Shown: piece after piece, positions 30,337 through 38,859 of the stretch | Layout of the letters: every line of letters starts with the position of its first letter | How positions within the stretch are numbered: position 1 is the stretch's first letter | Assembly: GCA_963767245.1 (NCBI GenBank) | Contig: CAVYDG010000023.1 | Span: forward strand, 1-64,000 | Length of the DNA: 64,000 bases | Direction of reading: 5' to 3' | Source: Roseiarcus sp963767245 | GTDB taxonomy: Bacteria; Pseudomonadota; Alphaproteobacteria; Rhizobiales; Beijerinckiaceae | Position numbers and translations under genes: made by a program | Notes under the pieces: generated by a model | What the model was told of the DNA's origin: nothing | Databases searched by the model: none | The model's input: only the letters and a program-made list of their open reading frames with translations

Positions 30337-30853
30337 ATGAAACGAACGGTCTTCTGGGTCGCGGCTACGCTTGCAGTCTCCGGTTCCGCGTTTGCGCTGG
30401 CCGCCGCGGCCGAGAGCGATCAGCCCTCCCACGCAGAGCGCATGCGGCACTGGGCGGCCGATCGCGAGACGATGCTCGACGCCAAGCTCGCCGGCATGAA
30501 GGCCGGGCTTCAGCTGACTTCCGACCAGGACAAACTCTGGGTTCCGTTTGAAGTCCGCGGTCAAGGACGCCGCGAAGGCGCGCGCTGACGCGATGCAGCA
30601 GATGATGCAGACGCGCGAGCAGGGCGAGCATCTGTCGCCGATCGACCATCTCGAAGCGATGGCCGACCGCCTGTCGCAGGGCGCGGCCGACATCAAGAAG
30701 ATCGCCGAAGCCGCCAAACCGCTCTACGCCAGCCTCGACAATTCACAAAAACACAGGTTTGGCATGCTTGGACGCATGCTGATGCCGGAGCAGCCGCGGT
30801 CCGCGATGGAGATGATTCACCATCACATGGGCGACGACAACGGCGCAGAGTAG
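30337..30853 (+). pseudogene. Spy/CpxP-like LTXXQ periplasmic protein, single-base frameshift
   Basis: The first part MKRTVFWVAATLAVSGSAFA is a signal peptide, followed by AERMRHWAADRETMLDAKLA and GLQLTSDQDKLWVPFE, the LTxxQ-like motif. At about 30550 one surplus base breaks the frame; the continuation SAVKDAAKARADAMQQMMQT through LYASLDNSQKHRFGMLGRML is open in the next frame to TAG 30853. Proteins of this type are small helical periplasmic chaperones or metal-stress factors. The frame joins smoothly if a single G is removed. A strong hairpin follows at 30888-30916. Confidence 0.82.
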
Positions 30854-30887
30854 TCCCGGGGCGCGTTATCAGCCTCGGTGAAGCGGA

Positions 30888-30916
30888 GACGCGGCCGGTC
30901 CCCCCCCGGCCGCGTC
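30888..30916 (+). terminator. Rho-independent-type terminator after the Spy-like gene
   Basis: GACGCGGCCGG (30888-30898) pairs perfectly with CCGGCCGCGTC (30906-30916) around TCCCCCC, followed by TTCCATTTT. The stem is 11 bp and GC-only in its core; the trailing T content is moderate. Confidence 0.7.
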
Positions 30917-31050
30917 TTCCATTTTCGGGCCCCTAACGCCAGCTTTTTTCAAGATCGTCAGATCGCAATTGAACATGGCGGGTGCAGGCCGTGGCGCTTG
31001 CGCGACCCGCCGCCGTGGCGCAAAATCGTGGCGGCCGGCAAGGGGGAAGC

Positions 31051-31932
31051 TTGAACGCCAACGTCATTATTTCCTGCGCCGTGACCGGCGCCGGCGACAC
31101 GGTCGGGAAGCATCCCGCAATTCCGGTCACGCCGCGCCAGATTGCCGATTCGGCGCTCGAGGCGCACAGGGCCGGGGCGGCGATCGTGCATCTGCATGTC
31201 CGCGATCCCGCGAGCGGCAAGGCGGCGCGCGATCCCAAGCTTTACCGGGAAACTGTCGATTTCATCCGCTCATCGGCCGCCGACGTGGTCATCAATCTCA
31301 CCGCCGGCATGGGCGGCGATTTCTTCTTTGATCCGGACCATCCGGCGTCGGGCGGACCGGGAACCGACATGGCCGGCGCGGCCGAACGGGTCGCCCATGT
31401 CGAGGAGCTGAGACCCGAGATCTGCACCCTCGACTGCGGTTCGATCAACTTCGGCAATGGCGCGTTTCTCGCCACCGCCGATCTGTTGCGCGAGATGGCG
31501 CGGCGCATCCAGGCGGCGGGGGTCAAGCCTGAGATCGAGTGCTTCGAGCTCGGCCATGTCTGGCTCGCCAAGCAGCTGATCGCCGAGGGCCTGATCGATC
31601 CGCCGCCGCTCTTTCAGCTCTGCCTTGGCATTCCGTGGGGCGCGGAGGCGACGACCGAAGCGATGCTGGCGATGCGCGGCCATCTGCCGGAGGGCGCAAA
31701 CTGGGCCGGCTTCGCCATTGGCAGGATGCAGATGCCCTTTGTCGCCCAGGCGGTCCTGCTTGGCGGCAACGTGCGGGTCGGGCTCGAGGACAACATCTGG
31801 CTCGACCGCGGCGTGCCGGCGACCAACGGCGCGCTGGTCGCCCGCGCCCGCGAGATCGTCGAGCGCATGGGCGCGTCGGTCGCGACCGCTGCAGAGGCGC
31901 GCGCGAGGCTCGACCTGAAGAAGCAGAAATGA
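31051..31932 (+). CDS. BKACE-family beta-keto acid cleavage enzyme, probable dehydrocarnitine cleavage
   Basis: The 293-residue protein (DUF849) starts at TTG 31051 directly after a strong AAGGGGGAA ribosome site; homology begins at residue 2 (NANVIISCAVTGAGDTVGKH). Zinc-binding His47 and His49 lie in VHLHVRDPASGK, and the downstream VVINLTAGMGGDFFF and IECFELGHVWLAKQLI motifs are typical. BKACE enzymes condense a beta-keto acid with acetyl-CoA and release acetoacetate plus a CoA ester. Beside a carnitine dehydrogenase-like enzyme and a thioesterase, the likely substrate is 3-dehydrocarnitine, giving betainyl-CoA. It is first in a tight four-gene operon with gaps of 10, 23 and 21 bases. The pathway is inferred from context, as for cdhC of Pseudomonas. 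Confidence 0.88.
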   Translation: MNANVIISCAVTGAGDTVGKHPAIPVTPRQIADSALEAHRAGAAIVHLHVRDPASGKAARDPKLYRETVDFIRSSAADVVINLTAGMGGDFFFDPDHPASGGPGTDMAGAAERVAHVEELRPEICTLDCGSINFGNGAFLATADLLREMARRIQAAGVKPEIECFELGHVWLAKQLIAEGLIDPPPLFQLCLGIPWGAEATTEAMLAMRGHLPEGANWAGFAIGRMQMPFVAQAVLLGGNVRVGLEDNIWLDRGVPATNGALVARAREIVERMGASVATAAEARARLDLKKQK

Positions 31933-31942
31933 ACTCGTTCGC

Positions 31943-32857
31943 ATGAGCGTCTCGGAAGCCGAAGCCGCTCCACACCCGGCCTTCCCGGCCGGCGCGTTGT
32001 TCGTGCTGGCGGCGGGACTGTCCTGGAGCTTCACCGGCGTTTTCATCAGGCTCGCGCCCGGTCTCAATTCCTGGCAGTTCTTGACTTGGCGGAGCCTCGG
32101 CGTCGCCTGCGCCTTCGCGCTGATTCTGAGATCGCAGGGCGGCGAGCCGATCCTTGCGCGCCTTTCCGGGATGGGGCGGATCGGCGTCGTGGTCGCCCTG
32201 TCGCTCAGCATGAGCTCGATCGCCTTCATCGTCAGCATGAAGACAACGACGGTCGCGAACGCGCTCTTTCTCTCCTCCTGTTCGCCGATCCTGGCGGCGC
32301 TGCTGGGACGGATGATCCTGGGCGAAAAGCTGAGTCTCAGCCAGGCGGCGTCGGTGGCGCTCGGCCTTGCGGGTCTTGGCGTGATCGTCGGGGGCGGGCT
32401 CGAAGCCGGGGGTCTCGCCGGCAACGTAATGGGCGTCCTCACCGCGCTCGGCTTCGCCGGCGCGAGCGTAGCGATGCGCTACGGGCCGCCGCGCGATTAT
32501 TCGCCGGCTGTCTTCGCCTATGGGCTCATGGCGAGCGTCTTTTCAGCAGGCGCATGCCTTGCGCGGGGTGATGTGCTGGTCCCGTCCGCGCCGGGGGCGC
32601 TGACGGCGTTCGCTGCCGGCTTTCTGGTCATGGGGCTGGGTTTTGCGCTCTTCCTGCGCGGCGCGCCGCATGTGCCGGCCGCCGGGCAGACGGTGCTCGC
32701 GCAGACGGAGACGATTTTCGGCCCAATCTGGGTCTGGTTCGCCTTCGGCGAGACGCCGGCGGTTACCACGCTGATCGGCGGCGCCGTCATTCTGGCGGCG
32801 GTCGTCTGGATGGCCGCCGCCGGGGCCGGCCCGCCGATGGCGCGGGCGACGAAATAG
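31943..32857 (+). CDS. EamA/DMT-family permease
   Basis: The 304-residue protein has about ten hydrophobic helices arranged as two EamA halves: GALFVLAAGLSWSFTGVFIR opens the first, and NVMGVLTALGFAGASVAMRY opens the second. The motif RMILGEKLSLSQAASVALGL with a conserved Glu near the end of the first half is typical for the drug/metabolite transporter superfamily. It lies inside the presumed carnitine operon, so it may move carnitine, betaine or another intermediate over the inner membrane, but members of this family have very varied substrates and direction. Start ATG 31943 lies 10 bases after the BKACE stop. Confidence 0.88.
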   Translation: MSVSEAEAAPHPAFPAGALFVLAAGLSWSFTGVFIRLAPGLNSWQFLTWRSLGVACAFALILRSQGGEPILARLSGMGRIGVVVALSLSMSSIAFIVSMKTTTVANALFLSSCSPILAALLGRMILGEKLSLSQAASVALGLAGLGVIVGGGLEAGGLAGNVMGVLTALGFAGASVAMRYGPPRDYSPAVFAYGLMASVFSAGACLARGDVLVPSAPGALTAFAAGFLVMGLGFALFLRGAPHVPAAGQTVLAQTETIFGPIWVWFAFGETPAVTTLIGGAVILAAVVWMAAAGAGPPMARATK

Positions 32858-32880
32858 GACTGGAACGAGGCGGGCGCGGG

Positions 32881-33840
32881 ATGGCTTCGACAATCGAACG
32901 GGTCGCTATTGTCGGCGCGGGAGTCATCGGGTCCGGCTGGGCGGCGCGACTGCTGGGCGCGGGCCTCGACGTGTCCGCCTGGGATCCTGCCGCGGACGCC
33001 CGAAGCAAGGCGTTCGCGGCGGTCGATGCGGCGTGGCCGGCAATGGCTCGCCGGGGGCTCCCGCCCGGCGCAAGTCCTTCACGGCTGACCTTTTATGACA
33101 CGCTCGAGGATTGCGTCGCCGGCGCCGATTTCGTTCAGGAGAACGCGCCCGAGCGCGAGGGGCTGAAACAGGACCTGCTCGCCCGCATCGACGCCGCCAA
33201 TCCCAAGGCGATCGTGGCCTCCTCGACCTCCGGGCTGTTGCCGACCCTGTTGGCGGCGAAGATGACCCGGCCGGAGCGGATGCTGGTCGGCCATCCGTTC
33301 AATCCGGTCTATCTCTTGCCGCTCGTCGAGCTGGTGGGCGGCGAGCGGACCGCGCCAGGAACAATCGACGGCGCCGCTGCATTCTACCGCTCGCTCGGCA
33401 TGCGGCCGCTGACGGTGCGCAAGGAGATCGTCGGCTTCATCGCCGACCGGCTGATGGAGGCTTTGTGGCGCGAGGCTCTGTGGCTCGTGAACGACGACGT
33501 CGCCACTACCGAGGAGGTCGACGCGGCGGTGGTTTACGGCTGCGGCCTGCGCTGGTCGCTGATGGGCACCTTCCTGACCTTCCATCTCGCGGGAGGGGAG
33601 GGCGGCATGCGCCATATGCTGCACCAGTTCGGCCCGGCGCTGAAACTGCCGTGGACGAAGCTTGTCGCGCCCGAACTGACCGACGAGCTGATCGACAAGG
33701 TCGCCGACGGCTGCGCCGACCAGGCCGCAGGCCGTTCGATCCGCGAGCTCGAGGCGCGGCGCGACGAATTCCTTGTCGAGCTCCTCGCTCTGGTGCAGAA
33801 ATACTGGCCCGAGGCGGAAGGCCGTCCGGGCCGGCTGTGA
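32881..33840 (+). CDS. 3-hydroxyacyl-CoA dehydrogenase-fold enzyme, probable L-carnitine dehydrogenase
   Basis: The 319-residue protein has the NAD-binding Rossmann motif VAIVGAGVIGSGWAARLLGA (GxGxxG at residues 12-17), then ADFVQENAPEREGLKQ, SSTSGLLPTLLAAK and the catalytic histidine in LVGHPFNPVYLLPLVELVGG. The C-terminal helical domain contains VGFIADRLMEALWREALWLV. L-carnitine dehydrogenases are the short (about 320-residue) members with the NPVYLLPLVE pattern; they oxidise carnitine to 3-dehydrocarnitine with NAD. Some relatives carry a fused C-terminal thioesterase; here the thioesterase is the next separate gene, 21 bases on. The assignment rests on family features plus operon context. 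Confidence 0.85.
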   Translation: MASTIERVAIVGAGVIGSGWAARLLGAGLDVSAWDPAADARSKAFAAVDAAWPAMARRGLPPGASPSRLTFYDTLEDCVAGADFVQENAPEREGLKQDLLARIDAANPKAIVASSTSGLLPTLLAAKMTRPERMLVGHPFNPVYLLPLVELVGGERTAPGTIDGAAAFYRSLGMRPLTVRKEIVGFIADRLMEALWREALWLVNDDVATTEEVDAAVVYGCGLRWSLMGTFLTFHLAGGEGGMRHMLHQFGPALKLPWTKLVAPELTDELIDKVADGCADQAAGRSIRELEARRDEFLVELLALVQKYWPEAEGRPGRL

Positions 33841-33861
33841 GGCTCATTTCGGGGGAACGCC

Positions 33862-34350
33862 ATGCGGCGCGGCCTAGCGCTTCCGGTGCTCGAAACGGCC
33901 GTGGTCAGCGAATGGGTCGACTATAACGGCCACATGAACGATGCGGCCTATGCGCTCGTCTTCAGCCGCGCCGGCGACGCGCTGATGGACCGCATCGGCC
34001 TCGACGCGGCGGCGCGCAAGCGCACCGGCCAGACGCTGTTCACGCTGCAGGTCATGCTCCACTATTTCAAGGAGGCCAAGGAGGGCGACGCCATCGCCGT
34101 CACCTGCCATCTGCTCGAGCACGACGACAAGCGGATGCGCCTGTGGCTCGAGATGACCGCGCCCGGCGGCGAGCGCCTGGCCGCCTCCGAGCAGCTTCTG
34201 ATCTCGGTCGCGCAAGCCGAGGGCGCCGCCCGCGCCGTCCCCTGGGCGTTCGAGACCAAGGCCGCGCTCGACGCCCTCGCGAGGGCCCAGAGCGGCCTGC
34301 CGCACCCGCCGGCCGCAGGGGCGGGAATTGCGCTCAAGCGCAAGCTCTGA
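33862..34350 (+). CDS. Hot-dog-fold thioesterase, probable betainyl-CoA thioesterase
   Basis: The 162-residue protein has the 4-hydroxybenzoyl-CoA thioesterase-like motif SEWVDYNGHMNDAAYALVFS, where the Asp and the NGHMN loop form the active site, and a beta-hairpin LFTLQVMLHYFKEAKEGDAI. It is last in the operon with BKACE, permease and dehydrogenase. In carnitine catabolism this enzyme releases glycine betaine from betainyl-CoA. No ribosome site conflict: GGGGGAAC precedes ATG 33862. A 21-bp tandem repeat begins 15 bases after its stop. Confidence 0.85.
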   Translation: MRRGLALPVLETAVVSEWVDYNGHMNDAAYALVFSRAGDALMDRIGLDAAARKRTGQTLFTLQVMLHYFKEAKEGDAIAVTCHLLEHDDKRMRLWLEMTAPGGERLAASEQLLISVAQAEGAARAVPWAFETKAALDALARAQSGLPHPPAAGAGIALKRKL

Positions 34351-34364
34351 GGCGGCCGCTGCCG

Positions 34365-34469
34365 GCGCAACGAATTCCAAGACGGGCGCATTAAATTCCA
34401 AGCCAAGCGCAACAAAATCCAAATCAGGCGCAACTGAATTCAAATCCAGCGCAACAAAATCCAAATAAT
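34365..34469. repeat. Five tandem 21-bp units (consensus GCGCAACaaAaTcCAAatca)
   Basis: Unit starts are at 34365, 34386, 34407, 34428 and 34449, exactly 21 bases apart. Units 3 and 5 are identical over 18 bases (GCGCAACAAAATCCAAAT) and then differ at the last three; the others vary at a few sites. Twenty-one bases is two helical turns and seven codons: read forward it gives heptads such as RNKIQIR, and read on the minus strand LDFVALG-like heptads. It lies in the short gap after the thioesterase gene and its AT content contrasts with its surroundings. Confidence 0.9.
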
Positions 34470-34765
34470 ATTTTGAGTATGTTCAATTGGTTAGGCTGAA
34501 AAGCGATCAAATCCTCCCTGCTCCCGCACGGCCGGCGCATTTTCCCAATGCGAAACCGAGGATAGCAGGCTTTCTGATTAGCGCAAGCTTTTGTCGATAT
34601 TGCACTTCCCGTAGTACGGGGCGCTGAGTTGCCCCAGCCGCCCCGCCGACCCGGCTCTTTCCTTATCGGCTGCGCGGCTTCCATAGCGCGACTGTCGGCC
34701 CGGAGTAGCGGAGCGCGCGCGGCGAGTGCTAGCCTCAGCACAGTTCACAGATATTGGAGGAGACC

Positions 34766-35213
34766 ATGTTTCGTCTCGCAGCTTGTGCGGCGCTCTCGCT
34801 CCTATTTGTCGCGGCGCCAGCGCAGGCGGGGGAATTTGGCACCTCCAAAGAAGCCAAGGCCATGCTTGCAAAGAGCGGTTGCCGCCGTTAAGGGGGACAA
34901 GGCGAAAGCGCTCGACATGTTCAGCAAGGGCGAGGGCGGCTTCAAGGACCGTGATCTATACGTGTTCTGCGCCAGCGCCTCGGACGGAGTCCTGACGGCG
35001 CATCCCAACCTGAAAGGCGAAACTCTGCAAAAGATCAAAGGCAAGAAGGGCTTTCCCCTCGGGCAAGAGATCATGCGGACCGCTGCTGAGGGAGAGATCA
35101 AAGAGGTTACCTACTGGTGGCCTCGTCCCGGCTCCGACAAGCCGTTCGAAAAGCGCACTTTTTACACGAAGGTCGGGGATCAAAACTGCGGAGTCGGCTA
35201 CTACAAAGAATAA
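34766..35213 (+). pseudogene. Periplasmic single-Cache-domain protein, single-base frameshift
   Basis: ATG 34766 follows a good GGAGGAG site and opens a signal peptide MFRLAACAALSLLFVAAPAQ. After KEAKAMLAK one extra A (about 34874) breaks the frame and gives an early TAA. The rest, AVAAVKGDKAKALDMFSKGE through DRDLYVFCASASDGVLTAHP to YWWPRPGSDKPFEKRTFYTK and GDQNCGVGYYKE, is open in another frame and is a single Cache (small-ligand-sensing) domain. With the base removed the protein would be about 148 residues. Proteins of this kind lie free in the periplasm or feed sensor kinases. Confidence 0.85.
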
Positions 35214-35345
35214 ATCGAGAGGCTCAGGAAGGCCAAGCCGCGTGGTCGACCTGCTCGAACGTGGTGATCACGCCGGAGTCGATCTCGCCGCTGAGCCTGT
35301 CGAGGAAATTGTACAGGTCCGTCTCAAACGCCGAGAGGCTCTCGG

Positions 35346-36402
35346 CTAAGCAGAGATTCTTTGAATGACCAACGGATTGACAGTTCGCTCCCGGTTCAGG
35401 GCAGCCACGGCTGCGTGGATTGCGCGGTCGAGGACGTCGGCATCAGCGAAGGTCTGATGGGCCAGATGGCGCGCCTTGAGATCGTGCCAGACAACCTCGA
35501 TGTCGTTGAGTTCGGGTGCGTATTTTGGCAGCCACTCGACGGTGAGCCAGTGTTTGCGCGCCTCGATGGCTTTAAGAGTGAGCTTGCTGACATGGATCGG
35601 CCCGTTGTCCTCGACCAGTACGACGGTTTTATTGCCCGTCCTGGTTGAGGACCGAACAGGTGGTCGAGTTGCTCGAGGTGAGCGATGAAGTCGCGGCTGC
35701 GCTTGGTCTGGCTCGTATGCACAATCAACTGGCGCGTGACATGATCGAGTGAGCCGATTATCGCCACTTTCTTGGCCTGACCCGGCGCCGGCGCCCGCAG
35801 GTCCGCACCGCGCAAGGCCCACGCCCGCGCCAGATAAGGGTGCGTCAGGGCCTCGCTCTCGTCGCCGTAGAGGAGGATGATGTCGCCGGCTTCGGCCTGA
35901 GCCTTGCGCAGTTGAAGGCGCAGTCCCACGCGTTCGATCTCGGCGGCAATCTGGCGGCCTTTCAGCGTGTGCCGGGGCCGCCGCCAACGGAAGTTTTTTT
36001 TCGCAACGCCTTGGACAACTGCGACTTGCCGATCTTGACGCCCTCGCGCGCCTCGATCTCGGCCATGAGGCGCGGGATCGTCCAGTTGGGCCGGTCGGCG
36101 ACGGGAGCTTCGAGCAGAGGCGCGACGACACGCAGCGCGGCTTCGGTCTTTACCGGTGGCGGGCCGAGCGCCACGGTCGCCTTCAACGCCTCGACACCGC
36201 CGCGCGCGAACTCGCTGCGCCAAAGACGCACCGTGTCTTCGCGCACGCTGAAGGCTTCCGCAATGCGCGGGCTGGTCCATCCCGACAACGTCAGCAATAT
36301 CGCCCGCGCCCGATCAGCCTCGCCCCGATCGCGTGAATGGGCTAACGTCAGCAGTGCGTTGCGCTGTTGGTCACCCGCCGTCACCCGAGATTTGCCCGCC
36401 AC
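35346..36402 (-). pseudogene. IS630 transposase, two reading frames plus a further frameshift
   Basis: OrfA runs from GTG 36402 (after GGAGG) to 35962 and has the helix-turn-helix part ILLTLSGWTSPRIAEAFSVR. At an A8 run (35994-36001, read on the minus strand) a -1 shift leads into the catalytic part: DESEALTHPYLARAWALRG (first Asp in YGDES). A second break near 35640 is needed to reach VVLVEDNGPIHVSKLT and YAPELNDIEVVWHDLKARHL with the other DDE residues. The A8 shift fits programmed frameshifting; the second looks like an inactivating deletion. The stop TAG is built from the TA target plus one flanking base. Confidence 0.85.
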
Positions 36403-36475
36403 GCCCCGCCTCCGCAAATCAACGCGAAGATCAAATCACACCTGCGATTCGTTGGTCAAGCTGAGGGAGTCTGCT
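35349..36475 (-). mobile_element. IS630-family insertion sequence, 1,127 bp, TA target duplication
   Basis: Terminal inverted repeats: the left end begins AGCAGAGATTC...TTTGAATGACCAACG, and the right end read inward begins AGCAGACTCCC...CTTGACCAACG. TA dinucleotides flank it at 35347-35348 and 36476-36477, the hallmark of IS630/Tc1 insertion. The target gene reads through in frame once the element is removed. Confidence 0.9.
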
Positions 36476-36580
36476 TAGGCTACGAATCTGCGCCAGGGTC
36501 AGCAACTGCGGCTTGCCGTCCTCTTCATCCAGCCAGGAAAACAAGGCGCGGTCATCCGCAGCATCAGCGGCCAGGCCTAG

Positions 36581-37426
36581 GTCCTGTGGACACTTACCGC
36601 AGCCAGAGGATGGTGGCTGCGAGAGTGACGATTGCGAGGAAGTTTCTTGCTGTCTTTTCGAAGCGGGTCGCAACGCGGCGAAACTGCTTGAGTTTCGAGA
36701 AGCAGCATTCGATGAGATGGCGTTGGGCGTAGAGATGCTTGTCGAGCGGATATTTGATTGTGCGCGACGGATTGTTGGGGATGACGGCGAGCCCCCCTTT
36801 GGCGGCGATGGCCTGGCGCAGGTGATCGGCGTCATAGGCGGCATCGGCCATGACGACTTCGGCGGCCAATCCCTCGATCAATGCGGTGGCTTGCGGCGCG
36901 TCGCCCTTCTGGCCTGCGGTCAGCGTGATCCGCACGGGACAGCCCAAGCCGCGAACGGCCATATGGATCTTGGTGCTCAGGCCGCCGCGCGAGCGGCCGA
37001 TCGCCTGATCTTCAGACCCCCCTTTTTAGCCCCGGCAGCGTGCTGATGGGCTCGGACAATGGTGGAGTCGACAATCAGATATTCGAAGTCGGGATCATCC
37101 GACATCGCCTCGAATATTCGCCACCAGACGCCTTTGGCGCTCCATCGACTGAAGCGACGGAACACGCTGTTCCAGTCCCCGAACGCTTCTGGAAGATCGC
37201 GCCAGGGAGAGCCCGTGCGCACGATCCACAGCACACCTTCCACGAACATCCGGTTGTCGCGCCCGGTCGAACCCTTCTGGTCGGGTCGGCCTATGATAAG
37301 CGGCGCCATACGCTCCCACGCCGCATCGCTCAAAACCAATCGGTCCATCACACCCAAAGCCGCCTCCCCAAAAGCAGCTTTGAATCTGATTTGCGACCGA
37401 TTGGGAATCCCTAAAGTCCACAGGGC
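36581..37426 (-). mobile_element. IS5-family (IS427-like) insertion sequence, 846 bp, CTAG target duplication
   Basis: The left end starts GTCCTGTGGACACTTAC and the right end read inward starts GCCCTGTGGACTTTAGG, giving a near-perfect terminal CCTGTGGAC repeat. CTAG occurs on both sides (36577-36580 and 37427-37430). Removal restores the reading frame of the interrupted gene. Confidence 0.9.
36594..37348 (-). CDS. IS5-family transposase made from two frames (-1 frameshift at A5G6)
   Basis: OrfA from ATG 37348 reads MDRLVLSDAAWERMAPLIIG and includes DFEYLIVDSTIVRAHQHAAG with the first catalytic Asp. At AAAAAGGGGGG (37017-37027 on the minus strand) a -1 shift joins to EDQAIGRSRGGLSTKIHMAV and on to VVMADAAYDADHLRQAIAAK (second Asp) and LIECCFSKLKQFRRVATRFE (Glu region), ending ATILWLR. 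IS427-group elements commonly use this slip, so the transposase may be functional. Without the slip orfA ends at 36977. Confidence 0.85.
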
Positions 37427-37844
37427 CTAGTGTCCTTTGATTGGCCGGATAGCTCACCGTAGGCGGATCGCTCTTTACGAGCGCAGCATGGACGGTGATT
37501 TTCGACCCGCCTTCAGCGAGAAGCGAATAGGCGCGGACCTGTCGAATGCGATGGTGCATCTGATCGAGCGCATAGGTGCGTAGCTCGTCGTTCATTGCCC
37601 AACCTCAAGACAAACCAAGCGCCGCAGCTTTATCACAACGCCGGGCGCCATAGACGCCTGACGTGGGATGGGCGCCGCAGAACATTCGGTAGCCTTCTCT
37701 CAGCGGCTTCAGCACATTTCGATGCAACTCGACGCGTGCGCGAGATTTCGCCGCCGTGGGAGTTTGACCGCGCCAGGTACTTGTGTGGAAATGTCTGCGG
37801 CCGCGCGCGCTTTAAGACGGCCTAACCGAAAAGGGGCCGCAAAC

Positions 37845-38705
37845 ATGGCTTTGGCTCTGGTCACCGGAACGAGCAGCGGCATCGGACTGGCGACGGCCGT
37901 CGCGCTCGCCCGAGCGGGACATACGGTCGCCGCGACGATGCGAAATCTCGATGGCGGCGAGGAGATCCGTAAGATCGCCGCGGCGGAAAAGCTCCCGATC
38001 CATCTGATCGCGCTCGATGTCGACGACGACGCCTCGGTCCGCGACGGCTTCGCCAAGGTCGTCGCCGAGCACGGGCCGATCGACGTGCTCGTCAACAACG
38101 CCGGCATCCCCGGCGGCGGCGTCGTCGAGGAGACGACGATCGAGAGGTTCCACCAGGTGATGGAGACGAATTTCTTCGGTGCGCTCCGCTGCGCCAAAGC
38201 GGTCATCCCGGGCATGCGGAAGCGCCGGCGCGGAACGATCGTGAACGTCAGCTCGATCGCCGGCCGCTTCGCCCTGCCCAGCCACAGCAGCTACGCGGCG
38301 TCGAAATGGGCGCTCGAAGCGGTGAGCGAGGCGCTCGCGCAGGAATTGCGGCCCTTCAACGTGCGCGTCGCCATCGTCGAACCCGGCGTGATCGCAACCC
38401 CGATCACCGCAAGAACGCCGCCGCCCACGGGGGAAAGCCTTTATCCGTTCCGCAAACGACTCATCGCGACGTTTGCGGCCGCGCGCGCCACGCCGGTCCC
38501 GCCCTCCGTAGTCGGCGACGCAATCCGCGACATCGTCGCCAGCGACAGCTTGCGATTGCGCTATCCCGTCGGGCCGGGCGCCGAGCTTTGGCTCAGGACG
38601 CGGGCCGGCAAGACGGACGAGCAGATGGTGCTGGAAGGAAACGAGACCGACGCGGAATACGCCGCACGGATGAAACGCGAACTCGGGCTCGACGTTAAGC
38701 TTTAG
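37845..38705 (+). CDS. Short-chain dehydrogenase/reductase
   Basis: The 286-residue protein from ATG 37845 (MALALVTGTSSGIGLATAVA) has the classical SDR TGxxxGxG motif, the NNAG motif (DVLVNNAGIPGGGVVEETTI) and the active-site residues Ser in IVNVSSIAGRFALPSH and YxxxK in SYAASKWALEAVSEALAQEL. It uses NAD(P)(H) to oxidise or reduce a hydroxyl/keto substrate; the substrate is not evident. Upstream frames could extend the ORF, but they lack homology. It precedes the ribbon-helix-helix gene by 155 bases and is probably a separate unit. Confidence 0.9.
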   Translation: MALALVTGTSSGIGLATAVALARAGHTVAATMRNLDGGEEIRKIAAAEKLPIHLIALDVDDDASVRDGFAKVVAEHGPIDVLVNNAGIPGGGVVEETTIERFHQVMETNFFGALRCAKAVIPGMRKRRRGTIVNVSSIAGRFALPSHSSYAASKWALEAVSEALAQELRPFNVRVAIVEPGVIATPITARTPPPTGESLYPFRKRLIATFAAARATPVPPSVVGDAIRDIVASDSLRLRYPVGPGAELWLRTRAGKTDEQMVLEGNETDAEYAARMKRELGLDVKL

Positions 38706-38827
38706 CCGGAAGCCGAGCTAAGAGACCGCGCCGGACCTCACTCCCAGCCACTCGCGCAAAATCGCATCCGCGCCCTGACGCGGGTACACCAGAAGCGCCT
38801 CTTGAAATCCTCCGTAAGCCGTCCATA

Positions 38828-38847
38828 TACCATCCAGACAGATGGTA
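38828..38847. promoter_or_regulatory. Perfect inverted repeat, likely operator of the ribbon-helix-helix gene
   Basis: TACCATC-CAGACA-GATGGTA is a perfect 7-bp inverted repeat 13 bases upstream of the chosen start codon. Ribbon-helix-helix repressors normally bind such sites in pairs and repress their own gene. Confidence 0.6.
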
Positions 38848-38859
38848 GAGGCGAAACCC

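Larger units (their letters stand above)
35224..37595 (-). pseudogene. 130-codon gene of unknown function split by two insertion sequences
   Basis: The gene starts at ATG 37595 (MNDELRTYALDQMHHRIRQV) and reads to QRTL at 37427. An IS5-family element (36581-37426) is then inserted with a CTAG duplication; the frame resumes GLAADAADDRALFSWLDEED through LLTLAQIRSL, is cut again by an IS630 element (35349-36475, TA duplication), and ends AESLSAFETDLYNFLDRLSG ... FEQVDHAAWPS at TGA 35224-35226. Removing each element and one target copy restores a single open frame of 130 codons without any other change, so both insertions are recent. I do not recognise the family. Confidence 0.85.

Noticed and set aside
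33874..34464. Long minus-strand frame over the thioesterase gene and the 21-bp repeats
   Set aside because: It is mainly the antisense shadow of the thioesterase; only its first heptads come from the repeat.
34365..34469. Regular repeats considered as a CRISPR array
   Set aside because: Units are contiguous with no unique spacers, and no cas gene is present.
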